A DNA stretch of 64,000 nt from Pedobacter helvus. Lineage in GTDB: Bacteria > Bacteroidota > Bacteroidia > Sphingobacteriales > Sphingobacteriaceae. The DNA lies in NCBI RefSeq assembly GCF_005925325.1, contig NZ_SRMP01000007.1, positions 1 through 64,000 of the forward strand, written 5' to 3'. The notes under the pieces are model-generated. The model saw only the letters and a list, made by a program, of their open reading frames with translations. It made no database searches and was not told the origin of the DNA. Positions 17,619 through 25,590 of this stretch are shown piece by piece. Within the stretch, counting starts at the first letter, position 1; every line of letters starts with the position of its first letter. The translations under genes were made by a program, and so were the position numbers.

Positions 17619-18344
17619 TTACAATTCTGCAATGTATTTCAAAAAGAGGTCTTTAGCTTTTATTTTTTCTACTGTAAGCTCGAAATTTAGCTTATCATGA
17701 AGATAATCTGAGATGTCTATTCCTGTTATGGGTGGCAACTGTTCGATTACTGTTGGAATATTTTGAATTCCTAATGCCAACGCTTTGTCGAAATCAGCAA
17801 GAAAACTTTCATGAAGTGGTTTATTTGCTACCCAAGCAGCGTACATAAAAGGAAGTCCAGTAAATTTCATCCACTCCTCGCCCATGTCGCACACAAAATT
17901 GAAATCTTCCTTACGACCAAAAGTTCTATCGCCGATTAATACAATTGCATCTGTATTAGCAGTTTGATCAGTAGTAAATGCTACTTCAACTTTAAAGTGG
18001 TTCTTTAATAAAACCTTAGCTAAGTTGTTCGAAGTACGAGATTGAGGGTCTAGTTTAACCGTTTTTATTTCGTTTACAGCAACATCTGAAAAAATAAAAA
18101 CTGAGTTTACAGCACCAACTGAGCCAATGCAAAAAGAACTGATAATTTCTGCATTTGGCACAAATGGAATGGCCGCTACAGGAATTAAACCTACGTCAAC
18201 TTGGTTTTCTATGAGTTTTTTAGCGCAATCCGAAGGGATGTCTAAACTTAAGTCTATTTGTTCTAATACTGGAGAGTGTTGGATACCGTAAATAAACGGC
18301 TTGGTATTGGTATAAGAAACGGCAGAAATTTTAATCTTCTCCAA
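17619..18344 (-). CDS. mqnA: Chorismate dehydratase MqnA (futalosine menaquinone pathway)
   Basis: A 241-residue MqnA-type protein of the periplasmic-binding fold but without signal peptide. It converts chorismate to 3-enolpyruvoyl-benzoate, the first committed step of menaquinone synthesis by the futalosine route. Characteristic segments are KISAVSYTNTKPFIYGI at the N-terminus, VDVGLIPVAAIP, SVGAVNSVFIFSD and LDPQSRTSNNLAKVLL. It begins 6 bp after the phosphatase gene and shares a transcript direction with mqnE, which supports the assignment. Confidence 0.92.
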   Translation of the reverse strand: MEKIKISAVSYTNTKPFIYGIQHSPVLEQIDLSLDIPSDCAKKLIENQVDVGLIPVAAIPFVPNAEIISSFCIGSVGAVNSVFIFSDVAVNEIKTVKLDPQSRTSNNLAKVLLKNHFKVEVAFTTDQTANTDAIVLIGDRTFGRKEDFNFVCDMGEEWMKFTGLPFMYAAWVANKPLHESFLADFDKALALGIQNIPTVIEQLPPITGIDISDYLHDKLNFELTVEKIKAKDLFLKYIAEL

Positions 18345-18350
18345 AACGAT

Positions 18351-18965
18351 CTATAATTGCTTTAAGTGTGAGATGTTGTTTGAATCGAGTAGCGTAAATT
18401 TCAATCCGTCATATTGTAAACGATATAAAGTTGTATTCGAATGCGGAAATTCTTCCATGTCACTCATCGGCCTATCTAGCAGTAGGCATAAAAGTAGGCG
18501 CATTGCTCTACCATGCATACAAACTAAAATTAGTTTTTCTTCAGTTTGTTTTTTAATATGCTCCATGGCTTTTGACATACGAGCAGCTACTTCATTCGGA
18601 CTTTCACCCCCGCCAAATTTAGCATCGTAGTTACCTAACTGCCATTCCCTAACTACCGTTCTAAAAGCTTCCCGAGCTTCTTCGGTATTGGGTTTTCCTT
18701 CCCATTCTCCCCATGCCAACTCATCTAAGCCATCTAATTGTTCCCAAGGCAAACCTAAATCTATAAAGCCTTTAACTGTTTGATGAGTTCTAACTAAAGA
18801 TGAAGTATATATCTTATCGAATTTAACCGAATTGTACTTGTTAAAGAAAGCAGCTGCTTGTGCAATTCCCGTATCATTTAAATCGGCATTAACGCCTCTT
18901 CCTTGTACTATTCCTAATCTGTTAAGTTCTGTTTCTCCGTGACGAATGATATATAGCTCCTTCAT
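18351..18965 (-). CDS. Histidine phosphatase family protein
   Basis: A 204-residue member of the phosphoglycerate mutase-like histidine phosphatases. The catalytic motif is RHGETE with His9, followed by QGRGVNADLNDTG, SSLVRTHQT, and a second catalytic His in CMHGRAMRLLL. The substrate is unknown; the family ranges from cobalamin intermediates to sugar phosphates. Its place between mqnE and mqnA, 6 bp before mqnA, makes a role connected to menaquinone or chorismate metabolism worth considering, but no futalosine-pathway step is known to need it. Confidence 0.88.
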   Translation of the reverse strand: MKELYIIRHGETELNRLGIVQGRGVNADLNDTGIAQAAAFFNKYNSVKFDKIYTSSLVRTHQTVKGFIDLGLPWEQLDGLDELAWGEWEGKPNTEEAREAFRTVVREWQLGNYDAKFGGGESPNEVAARMSKAMEHIKKQTEEKLILVCMHGRAMRLLLCLLLDRPMSDMEEFPHSNTTLYRLQYDGLKFTLLDSNNISHLKQL

Positions 18966-19022
18966 TAATGACTAAATTTTAAATGATTAAATTTTGAACG
19001 AGTGAATGGGCTCAATTCAAAA

Positions 19023-20207
19023 TTAGTTGACAACTGGCAATTTATAGTAAGACGGTTTTACCTCATCTTCAAAAACGTATTCAGTATAATCAGTTACGAC
19101 ATTATAAAGCGTATCTCGTTCTATTGGTTGACGTTTTACATTCTTGATCAACTCTACCAATTCTTTAGTGCTCATAGCAGGAGTTTGCTCTTCAGCACCA
19201 GCCATAGAATAGATTTTGGTGGTGTCATCTAAGGTACCGTCAATATCATCTACACCAAAATTTAAACTCAATTGAGCAGTTTCTCGACTGATCATTGCCC
19301 AATAAGCTTTGATATGTTCAAAGTTATCTAGATAGATACGAGCGATGGCGTAGTTACGTAAATCTTCTACTACAGAAACCTCAGCTACATCGCTCATCTG
19401 ATTATTTTGATTTCTGAACTTCAATGGAATAAAAGCTTGGAAGCCACCAGTTTTATCTTGTAATTGGCGCAAACGCTCCATGTGATCTACCCTGTGCCAA
19501 AACTGCTCGATATGACCATAAAGCATCGTTGCATTAGAACGCATACCCAATTTGTGAGCTTGCTCGTGGATATCTAACCATTGCTCTGCATTACATTTAT
19601 CGTGGGCAATTTTTTCTCTTACCTCTGGATGGAAAATTTCAGCACCACCTCCTGGCATCGAATCAAGTCCAGCTTCTTGAAGGTATTTCATCCCATCGTA
19701 GTGACTTAATTTTGCCTTTTTGAAGATGTAATAATACTCTACAGGTGTAAGCGCTTTGATATGTAAATCAGGGCGATGTGCTTTTGCTTTTCTGAAGAAA
19801 TCAGCATAAAAATCTAGGTTCTGCTTAGGAACCACACCACCAGTAATGTGTACTTCCGTTACCGGCTCTCCATCGTATTTCTTAAGGATATCGATCATGC
19901 CATCCACTTCCATTTCCCAGCCCTCTTCACGTTGTTTGATCATTCTGCTATACGAGCAAAACTTACAATCATACACACAGATATTAGTGGGCTCAATATG
20001 GAAATTCCTATTGAAATAGGTCCTGTCGCCGTGCTTTTTCTCGCGAATATAATTGGCCAAAGTACCAAGGTAACTTAATTCGGCATGCTCATATAAGTAA
20101 ACGCCTTCATCGAAACCGATACGCACACCATCTTTTACTTTAATGGCGATATCTTTTAATGGTTGAGCTAAATTGGGATTTTGTATAAGTATATCTAACG
20201 ATTGCAC
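19023..20207 (-). CDS. mqnE: Aminofutalosine synthase MqnE (radical SAM)
   Basis: A 394-residue radical SAM enzyme. The 4Fe-4S cysteines are Cys77, Cys81 and Cys84 in NICVYDCKFCSYSR. PGGGAEIFHPEVREKI and SNATMLYGHIE with GGFQAFIPLKFRNQN point to MqnE rather than MqnC. It joins 3-enolpyruvoyl-benzoate and SAM to give aminofutalosine. The start is a GTG at 20207 preceded by AAGGAG, a canonical Shine-Dalgarno sequence, rare in this phylum, which fixes the start. A -7 box is at 20231-20238. It forms a cluster with a histidine phosphatase and mqnA. Confidence 0.93.
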   Translation of the reverse strand: MQSLDILIQNPNLAQPLKDIAIKVKDGVRIGFDEGVYLYEHAELSYLGTLANYIREKKHGDRTYFNRNFHIEPTNICVYDCKFCSYSRMIKQREEGWEMEVDGMIDILKKYDGEPVTEVHITGGVVPKQNLDFYADFFRKAKAHRPDLHIKALTPVEYYYIFKKAKLSHYDGMKYLQEAGLDSMPGGGAEIFHPEVREKIAHDKCNAEQWLDIHEQAHKLGMRSNATMLYGHIEQFWHRVDHMERLRQLQDKTGGFQAFIPLKFRNQNNQMSDVAEVSVVEDLRNYAIARIYLDNFEHIKAYWAMISRETAQLSLNFGVDDIDGTLDDTTKIYSMAGAEEQTPAMSTKELVELIKNVKRQPIERDTLYNVVTDYTEYVFEDEVKPSYYKLPVVN

Positions 20208-20230
20208 TATTGTTCTCCTTAAGATTTAGG

Positions 20231-20238
20231 CAAAAGTA
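20231..20238 (-). promoter_or_regulatory. Promoter -7 box of mqnE with Shine-Dalgarno downstream
   Basis: The minus strand reads TACTTTTG (TAnnTTTG). Transcription would start near 20226, giving a leader of roughly 20 nt that contains AAGGAG about 7 nt before the GTG start at 20207. Confidence 0.55.
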
Positions 20239-20322
20239 CGTTTAATTGTTTAATTGCTGCATTGTTTAATTGTCGAATTGTTGTAAAGTTGGTTAACTAT
20301 TTAATCGGTTAATTGTTGAAAT
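20238..20322. repeat. Degenerate TTTAATTG direct-repeat tract
   Basis: The phrase GTTTAATTG and variants recur several times (for example GTTTAATTGTTTAATTGC, then TTGTTTAATTGTCG and CGGTTAATTGTTG). The tract lies between the divergent mqnE and thioesterase promoters. Related A/T phrases occur in the gaps at 18966-19020 and 36670-36720. It looks like slippage-derived filler DNA. Confidence 0.5.
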
Positions 20323-20378
20323 GTAAAAGATTTCTCCTTTAGTAAAAAGTAAATGAATATTAAGCAACTAAAAACTTC

Positions 20379-20409
20379 TTTGTGTCTTTGTGGTTTAACT
20401 ATACTTTTG
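20379..20409 (+). promoter_or_regulatory. Consensus promoter placing the transcript start at the thioesterase ATG
   Basis: TTTG at 20379-20382, a 19-bp spacer, then TACTTTTG at 20402-20409. The start codon ATG is at 20414, four bases after the box. In the tRNA-Ser promoter the mature RNA begins at the same distance, so this mRNA is probably leaderless. The TTTG lies in a TTTGTGTCTTTGTGGTT phrase of a kind common in Bacteroidota gaps. Confidence 0.65.
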
Positions 20410-20413
20410 TAGC

Positions 20414-20833
20414 ATGATACAGAACCAGTATAGCATTTTCGAAAGTGAACTAACAGTCCGTCCGGATGATATTGACATGTTCAACCATGTACACAATAGC
20501 AAGTACTTGGATTACGTGTTGGCTGCCCGCTACGAGCAAATGGATAGATGCTACGGCATGAGTTGGGAGAAATTTGAAGAGTTAGGCTTTGGTTGGGTAG
20601 TTGCAAAAGTGACGATTGCTTTCAAGCGTCCGTTGAAAATGGGTGATCAGATGTTGATTAGAACCGGTATCTTAAAAATGAGTGAGAAAGGAAGTAATGT
20701 TCAGTTCGAAATCATCAATAAAAAGACTGGAAAAGTAGCTTCTGATGGTATTTTTGAGTACGTGATGATTGATTTGAAAACGCAGCGCTCTTGTAAGGTT
20801 ACGCCAGAAATGATTGAAGCTTATAGTATTTAA
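20414..20833 (+). CDS. Acyl-CoA thioesterase, 4HBT/hotdog fold
   Basis: A 139-residue single hotdog-domain protein. The N-terminal VRPDDIDMFNHVHNSKYLDYVLAARYEQM contains the Asp and the H-x-N pattern typical of YbgC/FadM-type thioesterases that hydrolyse acyl-CoA. It is cytoplasmic. It stands alone with its own promoter, likely leaderless. A second, distinct 4HBT protein is encoded at 25590-25997. The acyl specificity cannot be predicted. Confidence 0.88.
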   Translation: MIQNQYSIFESELTVRPDDIDMFNHVHNSKYLDYVLAARYEQMDRCYGMSWEKFEELGFGWVVAKVTIAFKRPLKMGDQMLIRTGILKMSEKGSNVQFEIINKKTGKVASDGIFEYVMIDLKTQRSCKVTPEMIEAYSI

Positions 20834-20933
20834 CATTCACCTTATTAATAGAAACTAACTGTATTGGGTTTAGTTCTGCAAAATAATACGTAACTTAAGA
20901 CGAAAAAGTTATTTCTATTCCCAACTTTTTCAC

Positions 20934-20941
20934 TAAATTTG
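20934..20941 (+). promoter_or_regulatory. Candidate -7 box for the MATE transcript
   Basis: TAAATTTG is a perfect TAnnTTTG match; TTTC at 20912-20915 sits 18 bp upstream as a weak -33 element. It gives a long leader of about 135 nt before the MATE start at 21083, containing the 11-codon ORF and a perfect palindrome. Confidence 0.5.
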
Positions 20942-20962
20942 TTTATCAAAATCTCAAGAACC

Positions 20963-20998
20963 ATGAAGTTTATTGCAGTCCGCATCAGAATAGCTTAA
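20963..20998 (+). CDS. Putative 11-residue leader peptide upstream of the MATE gene
   Basis: ATG to TAA encodes MKFIAVRIRIA, about 22 bp after a -7 promoter box and preceded by A/G-rich TCAAGAACC. It contains IAV, as in the ErmA-type arrest sequence IAVV, and RIR, an instance of the +x+ (Arg-x-Arg) motif known to stall ribosomes carrying macrolides. A perfect 18-bp palindrome follows at 21034-21051. Segments of the small ORF can pair with the flanks of that palindrome, so stalling could switch the RNA fold. It has no known homologue that I recognise, and a chance ORF cannot be excluded. Confidence 0.4.
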   Translation: MKFIAVRIRIA

Positions 20999-21033
20999 CA
21001 AAGCAAGGGCTCCTACATCTTTAAACAATTAAT

Positions 21034-21051
21034 GATGCTAAATTTAGCATC
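21034..21051 (+). promoter_or_regulatory. Perfect palindrome in the MATE leader (possible attenuator hairpin)
   Basis: GATGCTAAATTTAGCATC is fully self-complementary. Its 5' side (TGATGC, 21033-21038) can instead pair with GCATCA in the small ORF (20982-20987), and ACCATGA at the small ORF start (20960-20966) can pair with TCATGGT (21052-21058). No T-tract follows directly, so a translational rather than a terminator mechanism is more likely. Confidence 0.4.
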
Positions 21052-21082
21052 TCATGGTATTTCCTTTTTATTAATTTTATAT

Positions 21083-22507
21083 ATGTCACAACCAATCGAG
21101 GCAAAATCGCGTTTGTCTAATTTTTTTAATGTACTTGTTCAGGCTTTTAAAGGCGCTGAAATCGATTATACTTCCATCAGTATCAGAAAAGCAATTGTGC
21201 TCTTGGCTGTTCCAATGATGTTGGAAATGATGATGGAATCTGTATTTGTACTGGTAGATCTTTATTTTGTAGGTCATTTACCCAACAGTGCAGAAGCCAT
21301 TCAAATCGTAGGTTTAACCGAATCGGTGCTTACCATCATCTATTCTCTAGCTATGGGCTTGGGAATGGCGGCTACCGCTGTGGTAGCTCGTAGAATTGGC
21401 GAGAAAAATCCAGAAGCAGCTTCGAGAGCGGGGATGCAAACTATAGCGTTAGCTACCACAATTTCAGTGCTTATAAGTATTACTGGGTTAATCTTCGCTA
21501 AAGACATCCTATTAATGATGGGCGCTACAGAAAGCACGGCCTCACAAGGCGTAACCTTTGTCAGAATTATGATGGGTACAAGCATTGTCATCATGCTACT
21601 GTTCTTAATCAATGGTATTTTTAGAGGTGCTGGAAATGCAGCCATAGCAATGCAAAGTTTATGGTTAGCAAACATCATCAATATTATACTTTGTCCAATT
21701 TTAATTCGTGGCTTAGGCCCAATACCTGCTTTGGGACTAACAGGAGCTGCTTTAGCTACGGCCATTGGTCGTGGTACAGGCGTACTCTTTCAGATTTATC
21801 ATTTGGCAAAAGGCAGTGGTAATTTGAAAGTGAAGTTGGCTTATCTCAAACCTCAATTAGAACAGATCAAAGCTATTGTAAAAATCGCTGCACCAGCAGT
21901 TTTACAATTTGTAATTGCTTCTTGCAGTTGGATTTTCTTAGCAGAATTAGTAGCTACTACTGGCGGCGACCATGGTTCTGCAGGATATCAAACGGCGTTA
22001 AGACTAATGATGTTCTTTATGCTACCAGCTTGGGGATTAAGTAATGCCGCTGCTACTTTAGTTGGTCAAAACATGGGTGCAGGCAGAATGGATAGAGCAG
22101 AACAATCTGTGTTTGTGACTATCAAATATTCGATGATATTTATGGGGGTAGTGATGGTGCTTTTCCTAACCTGTGGACATCTGTTTGCCTCATTTTTCAC
22201 CGAAGACCAGCAAATTAGAGATGTAGCCGTAGAAGCTTTAAGAATATTAAGCTACGGATTTATCCTGTACGGCATTGGAATGGTGTTGGTAAGCGCCTTT
22301 AACGGAGCAGGCGATACTTGGACGCCAACCAAAATCAATGTAGTAGCTTTTTGGTTTTTCCAAATTCCTTTTGCTTATTTTTTGGCTAAGTACTTAAACA
22401 TGGGGCCAACAGGTGTATTTATCGCAATTCCAGTAGCAGAGATTGGAATTACCATTGCTTCTTATATTATCTTTAAAAAGGGAAATTGGAAGAAAACGGC
22501 TGTTTAA
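21083..22507 (+). CDS. MATE family efflux transporter
   Basis: About 474 residues with the chosen start (MSQPIEAKSRLSNFF); the frame is open to an ATG at 21032, but that start falls in the palindrome and adds an odd hydrophobic leader. Twelve membrane segments in two homologous halves are expected. Typical segments are VPMMLEMMMESVFVLVDLYFVGHL near the N-terminus and LPAWGLSNAAATLVGQNMGAGR in the second half. MATE pumps exchange Na+ or H+ for cationic drugs and metabolites. The long leader with a small ORF suggests induction at the RNA level. A strong hairpin terminator follows. Confidence 0.92.
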   Translation: MSQPIEAKSRLSNFFNVLVQAFKGAEIDYTSISIRKAIVLLAVPMMLEMMMESVFVLVDLYFVGHLPNSAEAIQIVGLTESVLTIIYSLAMGLGMAATAVVARRIGEKNPEAASRAGMQTIALATTISVLISITGLIFAKDILLMMGATESTASQGVTFVRIMMGTSIVIMLLFLINGIFRGAGNAAIAMQSLWLANIINIILCPILIRGLGPIPALGLTGAALATAIGRGTGVLFQIYHLAKGSGNLKVKLAYLKPQLEQIKAIVKIAAPAVLQFVIASCSWIFLAELVATTGGDHGSAGYQTALRLMMFFMLPAWGLSNAAATLVGQNMGAGRMDRAEQSVFVTIKYSMIFMGVVMVLFLTCGHLFASFFTEDQQIRDVAVEALRILSYGFILYGIGMVLVSAFNGAGDTWTPTKINVVAFWFFQIPFAYFLAKYLNMGPTGVFIAIPVAEIGITIASYIIFKKGNWKKTAV

Positions 22508-22566
22508 AGTCGTTACTAGCTAGAGATGCTGTGAGGCATTTTCGCTTGTCCTTCAGATTTCAAAAT

Positions 22567-22605
22567 AAGAAAGCTCATAGTTATTATGCTACGAGCTTTC
22601 TTTCT
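22567..22605. terminator. Hairpin terminator after the MATE gene
   Basis: AAGAAAGCTC (22567-22576) and GAGCTTTCTT (22593-22602) form a perfect 10-bp stem followed by T-rich sequence. It lies between the convergent MATE and ddl genes and may act in both directions. Confidence 0.75.
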
Positions 22606-22657
22606 AGAATTATATAAAAGACTAATTATTATCCACTAATTCCTGATTCCTATAAAC

Positions 22658-23638
22658 TTAAATCGTCTCCTCCAATACTTGCGTATAAAAATCCTGCAAC
22701 TTCATTCCCATCGCGGCAACTTGCTGAGGAATGAAACTCGTCGCCGTTTGTCCAGGAATGGTATTGATTTCGATGAAGTAGAACTTACCTGTGTTGTGTT
22801 CCAAGAAATAATCAATACGCACAATACCACGGCAGTTTAGCTTCAAATAAACGTCAGCTACCACTTGCTCTACCCTAGCCTTTTCCTCTTCACTCATATC
22901 ACCAGGTGTAATTTCTTCAGTAACACCAGGTGTATATTTGGCATCAAAATCGAAGAATTCATTTTTGGTTTTAACCTCAGTAGTTGGCAATACCACAATC
23001 TTACCTTTAGTTTTAAAAACCCCAATCGAAAATTCCCTGCCTTCTACAAACTCTTCCACTAACACTTGTGTATCTTCATTAAAAGCCTTCTCAAGCGCAC
23101 TTTCTAATTCGTCTACATGCTTTACTTTACTCATTCCAATACTGCTTCCACCATTATTTGGCTTTACAAAATATGGAAGCTTAAGCTGTGTTTTAATCTC
23201 TTCAATGCTATAATTTTCCTTAAATAATTGAAGCGACTTAGCCACATTTAAGTTCTTGATGCCATTTACAATAGCTTTTGTATAACCTTTGTTCATGGTA
23301 ATTGAACTGGTTAAAGCATTACAAGTGGTGTAAGGAATACCAATCATATCGAAATAACCCTGCAACTTACCGTCCTCGCCAGGAGAACCGTGAATAGCAA
23401 TAAACACGCCATCAAAAACTATTTTCTTTCCTTTAATATTCAAAGAAAAATCATTTTTATCTACTTCTATTTTAACTGAATCTGCTGGTTCGTAAAACCA
23501 ACCATTTTCAGTGAGCATAATCTTATATACTTCGTATTTGGTTGTATCAATGTTTTGAGCAATAGTTGCAGCACTTTTAACCGAAACAACCCACTCTCCT
23601 GTTGTTCCTCCTGTTAGCAATGCAATGGTCTTTTTCAT
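22658..23638 (-). CDS. ddl: D-alanine--D-alanine ligase
   Basis: A 326-residue ATP-grasp ligase making the D-Ala-D-Ala dipeptide for peptidoglycan. Seen: the N-terminal LLTGGTTGEWVVS, AIHGSPGEDGKLQGYFDMIGIPYTTC, the ATP-grasp core PYFVKPNNGGSSIGMSKV and VLVEEFVEGREFSIGV, and the C-terminal FYFIEINTIPGQT with the metal ligands. The protein is full length and cytoplasmic. It is divergent from a PASTA-domain gene and so flanks a peptidoglycan-related cluster. A -7 box lies at 23682-23689. Confidence 0.95.
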   Translation of the reverse strand: MKKTIALLTGGTTGEWVVSVKSAATIAQNIDTTKYEVYKIMLTENGWFYEPADSVKIEVDKNDFSLNIKGKKIVFDGVFIAIHGSPGEDGKLQGYFDMIGIPYTTCNALTSSITMNKGYTKAIVNGIKNLNVAKSLQLFKENYSIEEIKTQLKLPYFVKPNNGGSSIGMSKVKHVDELESALEKAFNEDTQVLVEEFVEGREFSIGVFKTKGKIVVLPTTEVKTKNEFFDFDAKYTPGVTEEITPGDMSEEEKARVEQVVADVYLKLNCRGIVRIDYFLEHNTGKFYFIEINTIPGQTATSFIPQQVAAMGMKLQDFYTQVLEETI

Positions 23639-23681
23639 ATATTTTAAGTTGATTAACTGAAAGTAGTCTATTTTCTACATT

Positions 23682-23689
23682 CAAAAATA
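23682..23689 (-). promoter_or_regulatory. Candidate -7 box of ddl
   Basis: TATTTTTG on the minus strand (a TAnnTTTG match), about 44 bp before the ddl ATG. No clear -33 element was found. Confidence 0.4.
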
Positions 23690-23730
23690 GATAGATTTGT
23701 TTTTAATTCACGATAAATATTTTTTTAAGC

Positions 23731-23738
23731 TAAATTTG
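23731..23738 (+). promoter_or_regulatory. Candidate -7 box of the PASTA-mltG transcript
   Basis: TAAATTTG matches TAnnTTTG, 29 bp before the ATG at 23768. A TTTG exists further upstream, but the spacing is too long to be convincing. Confidence 0.4.
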
Positions 23739-23767
23739 AACTTCAATTATAAAAACAGATACTGCTA

Positions 23768-24535
23768 ATGGGCAACTTTACCGAGTACCTTAAAACCAAA
23801 TCGTTCAGAAGAAATATCATTGCTGCGATTTGTACATTTTTTGGTTTGCTATTAATCGCATTTTTTAGTCTTCGCTACTATACCAAACATGGCGAAGGTT
23901 TAAACGTACCAAATTTAAAAGGACTTAAAATTGAAGATGCTATCAGTAAACTAGAAGGACTTGGCCTACGCTACGAAATTGATTCTGTTTATATTCAAGA
24001 TCAGCCACCAGGTATTGTTACCGATCAGGATCCAGATCCAGAGACTTTTGTCAAGGATAACAGAACAATCTATTTAACCATCAATACCAACCAAGCGCCT
24101 AATGTAAGGTTCCCAGATATTGAAATGAAATCACTACGTGAGGCAAAATCTATTATCGAAAGCTATGGCTTAAAACTAGGCGATACCACCTATAAACCAG
24201 ATGTAGCTAGAGATGTAGTTTTAGAAGCTTTATTCGGTGGACAACAAATAAGACCGGGAGAAAGCTTGCCGAAAGGTTCTAGAGTGAGCTTTGTATTAGG
24301 CGATGGCCGTGGCAGCGAAGAAGTGGAATTACCAAACCTCACGGGATTAACAATCGATGAAGCTAAATTCTCCTTAAAAGGTGCAATGCTTACCATTGGA
24401 ACCATAACTTACGAAGGAGATATTACTGACACTGCTAACGCAGTAATTATTTCTCAATACCCATTGCCTGCAGATAGTGTGATCAAAGTACGCATTGGCA
24501 CACCTATTAACTTAACGCTTTCTAACAAACCATAA
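23768..24535 (+). CDS. Membrane-anchored PASTA-domain protein (no kinase domain)
   Basis: 255 residues: a short cytoplasmic stretch, one membrane helix at about 17-37, then three PASTA repeats outside (starting near VPNLKGLKIEDAI, FPDIEMKSLREAK and LPNLTGLTIDEAK). PASTA domains bind peptidoglycan fragments or penicillin-binding proteins. In Firmicutes they end Ser/Thr kinases; here the protein has no kinase. It is the first gene of a cluster with mltG (5 bp gap), a thioesterase and a YihY protein, which suggests a role in cell-wall synthesis or sensing. Confidence 0.88.
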   Translation: MGNFTEYLKTKSFRRNIIAAICTFFGLLLIAFFSLRYYTKHGEGLNVPNLKGLKIEDAISKLEGLGLRYEIDSVYIQDQPPGIVTDQDPDPETFVKDNRTIYLTINTNQAPNVRFPDIEMKSLREAKSIIESYGLKLGDTTYKPDVARDVVLEALFGGQQIRPGESLPKGSRVSFVLGDGRGSEEVELPNLTGLTIDEAKFSLKGAMLTIGTITYEGDITDTANAVIISQYPLPADSVIKVRIGTPINLTLSNKP

Positions 24536-24540
24536 CACCC

Positions 24541-25590
24541 ATGAGCACAAACCAATCTAATAAGAAAAAAACCAAAATTGTATTAGTTATTTTAGCCATT
24601 GTATTAGCTGTTGGCGGATATTTTAGCTTCAAATTTTACAATGTATATTTTTCACCAAACGTAACCGCTAAAGAAAAATTTCTTTACGTAAAAACAGGTT
24701 ATGTTTTCGAAGATTTAGTGACCGATCTACGTTATAAAGAAGTGTTGAATGATATTGGTACTTTTTGGGAAGCAGCAGAAAAAATGAACTTGCAAGGTGC
24801 TTTAAAGCCAGGTAAGTATCGCTTAAAAGAAGGTATGAATAACCGTACCTTAATCAATATGCTAAAAGCGGGAAATCAAGAAGCTGTAAAACTTAAGTTT
24901 CAAAACATCAGAAAAATTGAAGGTTTAGCCAGCTTATTAGCGAAAAACTTAGAGCCAGATTCAGCAGCGTTTATGCAATTGTTAGATTCTGCCGCTTATG
25001 TAGAAAAATTCGGTTTCACCAAAGAGACTGTCTATACCATGTTCATTCCAAATACATACGAAATGTGGTGGAATACCTCTCCAGAAGAGTTCTTCAAGAA
25101 AATGAACGGAGAGTATTTAAAATTCTGGAATGCTGAACGTAGAAAAAAAGCGGCTGCTTTAGGTTTAGATCCTATCAAAGCAACCATTTTAGCCTCTATT
25201 GTAGATGCCGAAGCACTATACGACAAAGAAATGCCTACCATTGCTGGTTTATATCTAAATCGTTTAGAAAGGGGTATTTTGCTGCAAGCAGATCCAACTG
25301 TTATTTTCGCAAATAACGATTTTACTGTAAAACGCGTTACTGGCGATTTGCTAAGGGTTGATTCTAGATATAACACTTATAAATATGCAGGTTTACCTCC
25401 AGGACCAATTAATATGCCAAGTATCAATGCTATTGACGCAGTATTGAATAAGGAAGATAACAACTACTTATACATGTGTGCGAAAGAAGATTTTTCTGGC
25501 TACCACAACTTCGCGGCAACCGTACAAGAGCATAACATTAACGCCAAAAAATACAGAGAAGCTTTAAATAAGAGAAATATTTTTAGATAA
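24541..25590 (+). CDS. mltG: Endolytic murein transglycosylase MltG
   Basis: A 349-residue YceG/MltG protein with one N-terminal membrane helix (about 12-30) and a periplasmic domain. The family motif is present as ILASIVDAEALYDKEMPTIAGLYLNRL followed by LQADPTVIFA and YKYAGLPPGPINMPS. It cuts nascent glycan strands and is thought to set strand ends for the elongation machinery. It lies between a PASTA protein and a thioesterase, overlapping the latter by one base (TAATG). The active-site stretch has Asp-Ala-Glu where Glu-Lys-Glu is common elsewhere. Confidence 0.93.
   Translation: MSTNQSNKKKTKIVLVILAIVLAVGGYFSFKFYNVYFSPNVTAKEKFLYVKTGYVFEDLVTDLRYKEVLNDIGTFWEAAEKMNLQGALKPGKYRLKEGMNNRTLINMLKAGNQEAVKLKFQNIRKIEGLASLLAKNLEPDSAAFMQLLDSAAYVEKFGFTKETVYTMFIPNTYEMWWNTSPEEFFKKMNGEYLKFWNAERRKKAAALGLDPIKATILASIVDAEALYDKEMPTIAGLYLNRLERGILLQADPTVIFANNDFTVKRVTGDLLRVDSRYNTYKYAGLPPGPINMPSINAIDAVLNKEDNNYLYMCAKEDFSGYHNFAATVQEHNINAKKYREALNKRNIFR

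Noticed and set aside
20238..20322. TTTAATTG tract as a regulatory direct repeat
   Set aside because: Copies are degenerate with irregular spacing, and similar A/T phrases occur in other gaps, so slippage filler is the simpler reading.
24541..25590. MltG active-site stretch reads SIVDAEA, not SIVEKET
   Set aside because: The third position Glu is kept and, as I recall, Asp at the first is common in Bacteroidota MltG, so this is probably ordinary family variation.
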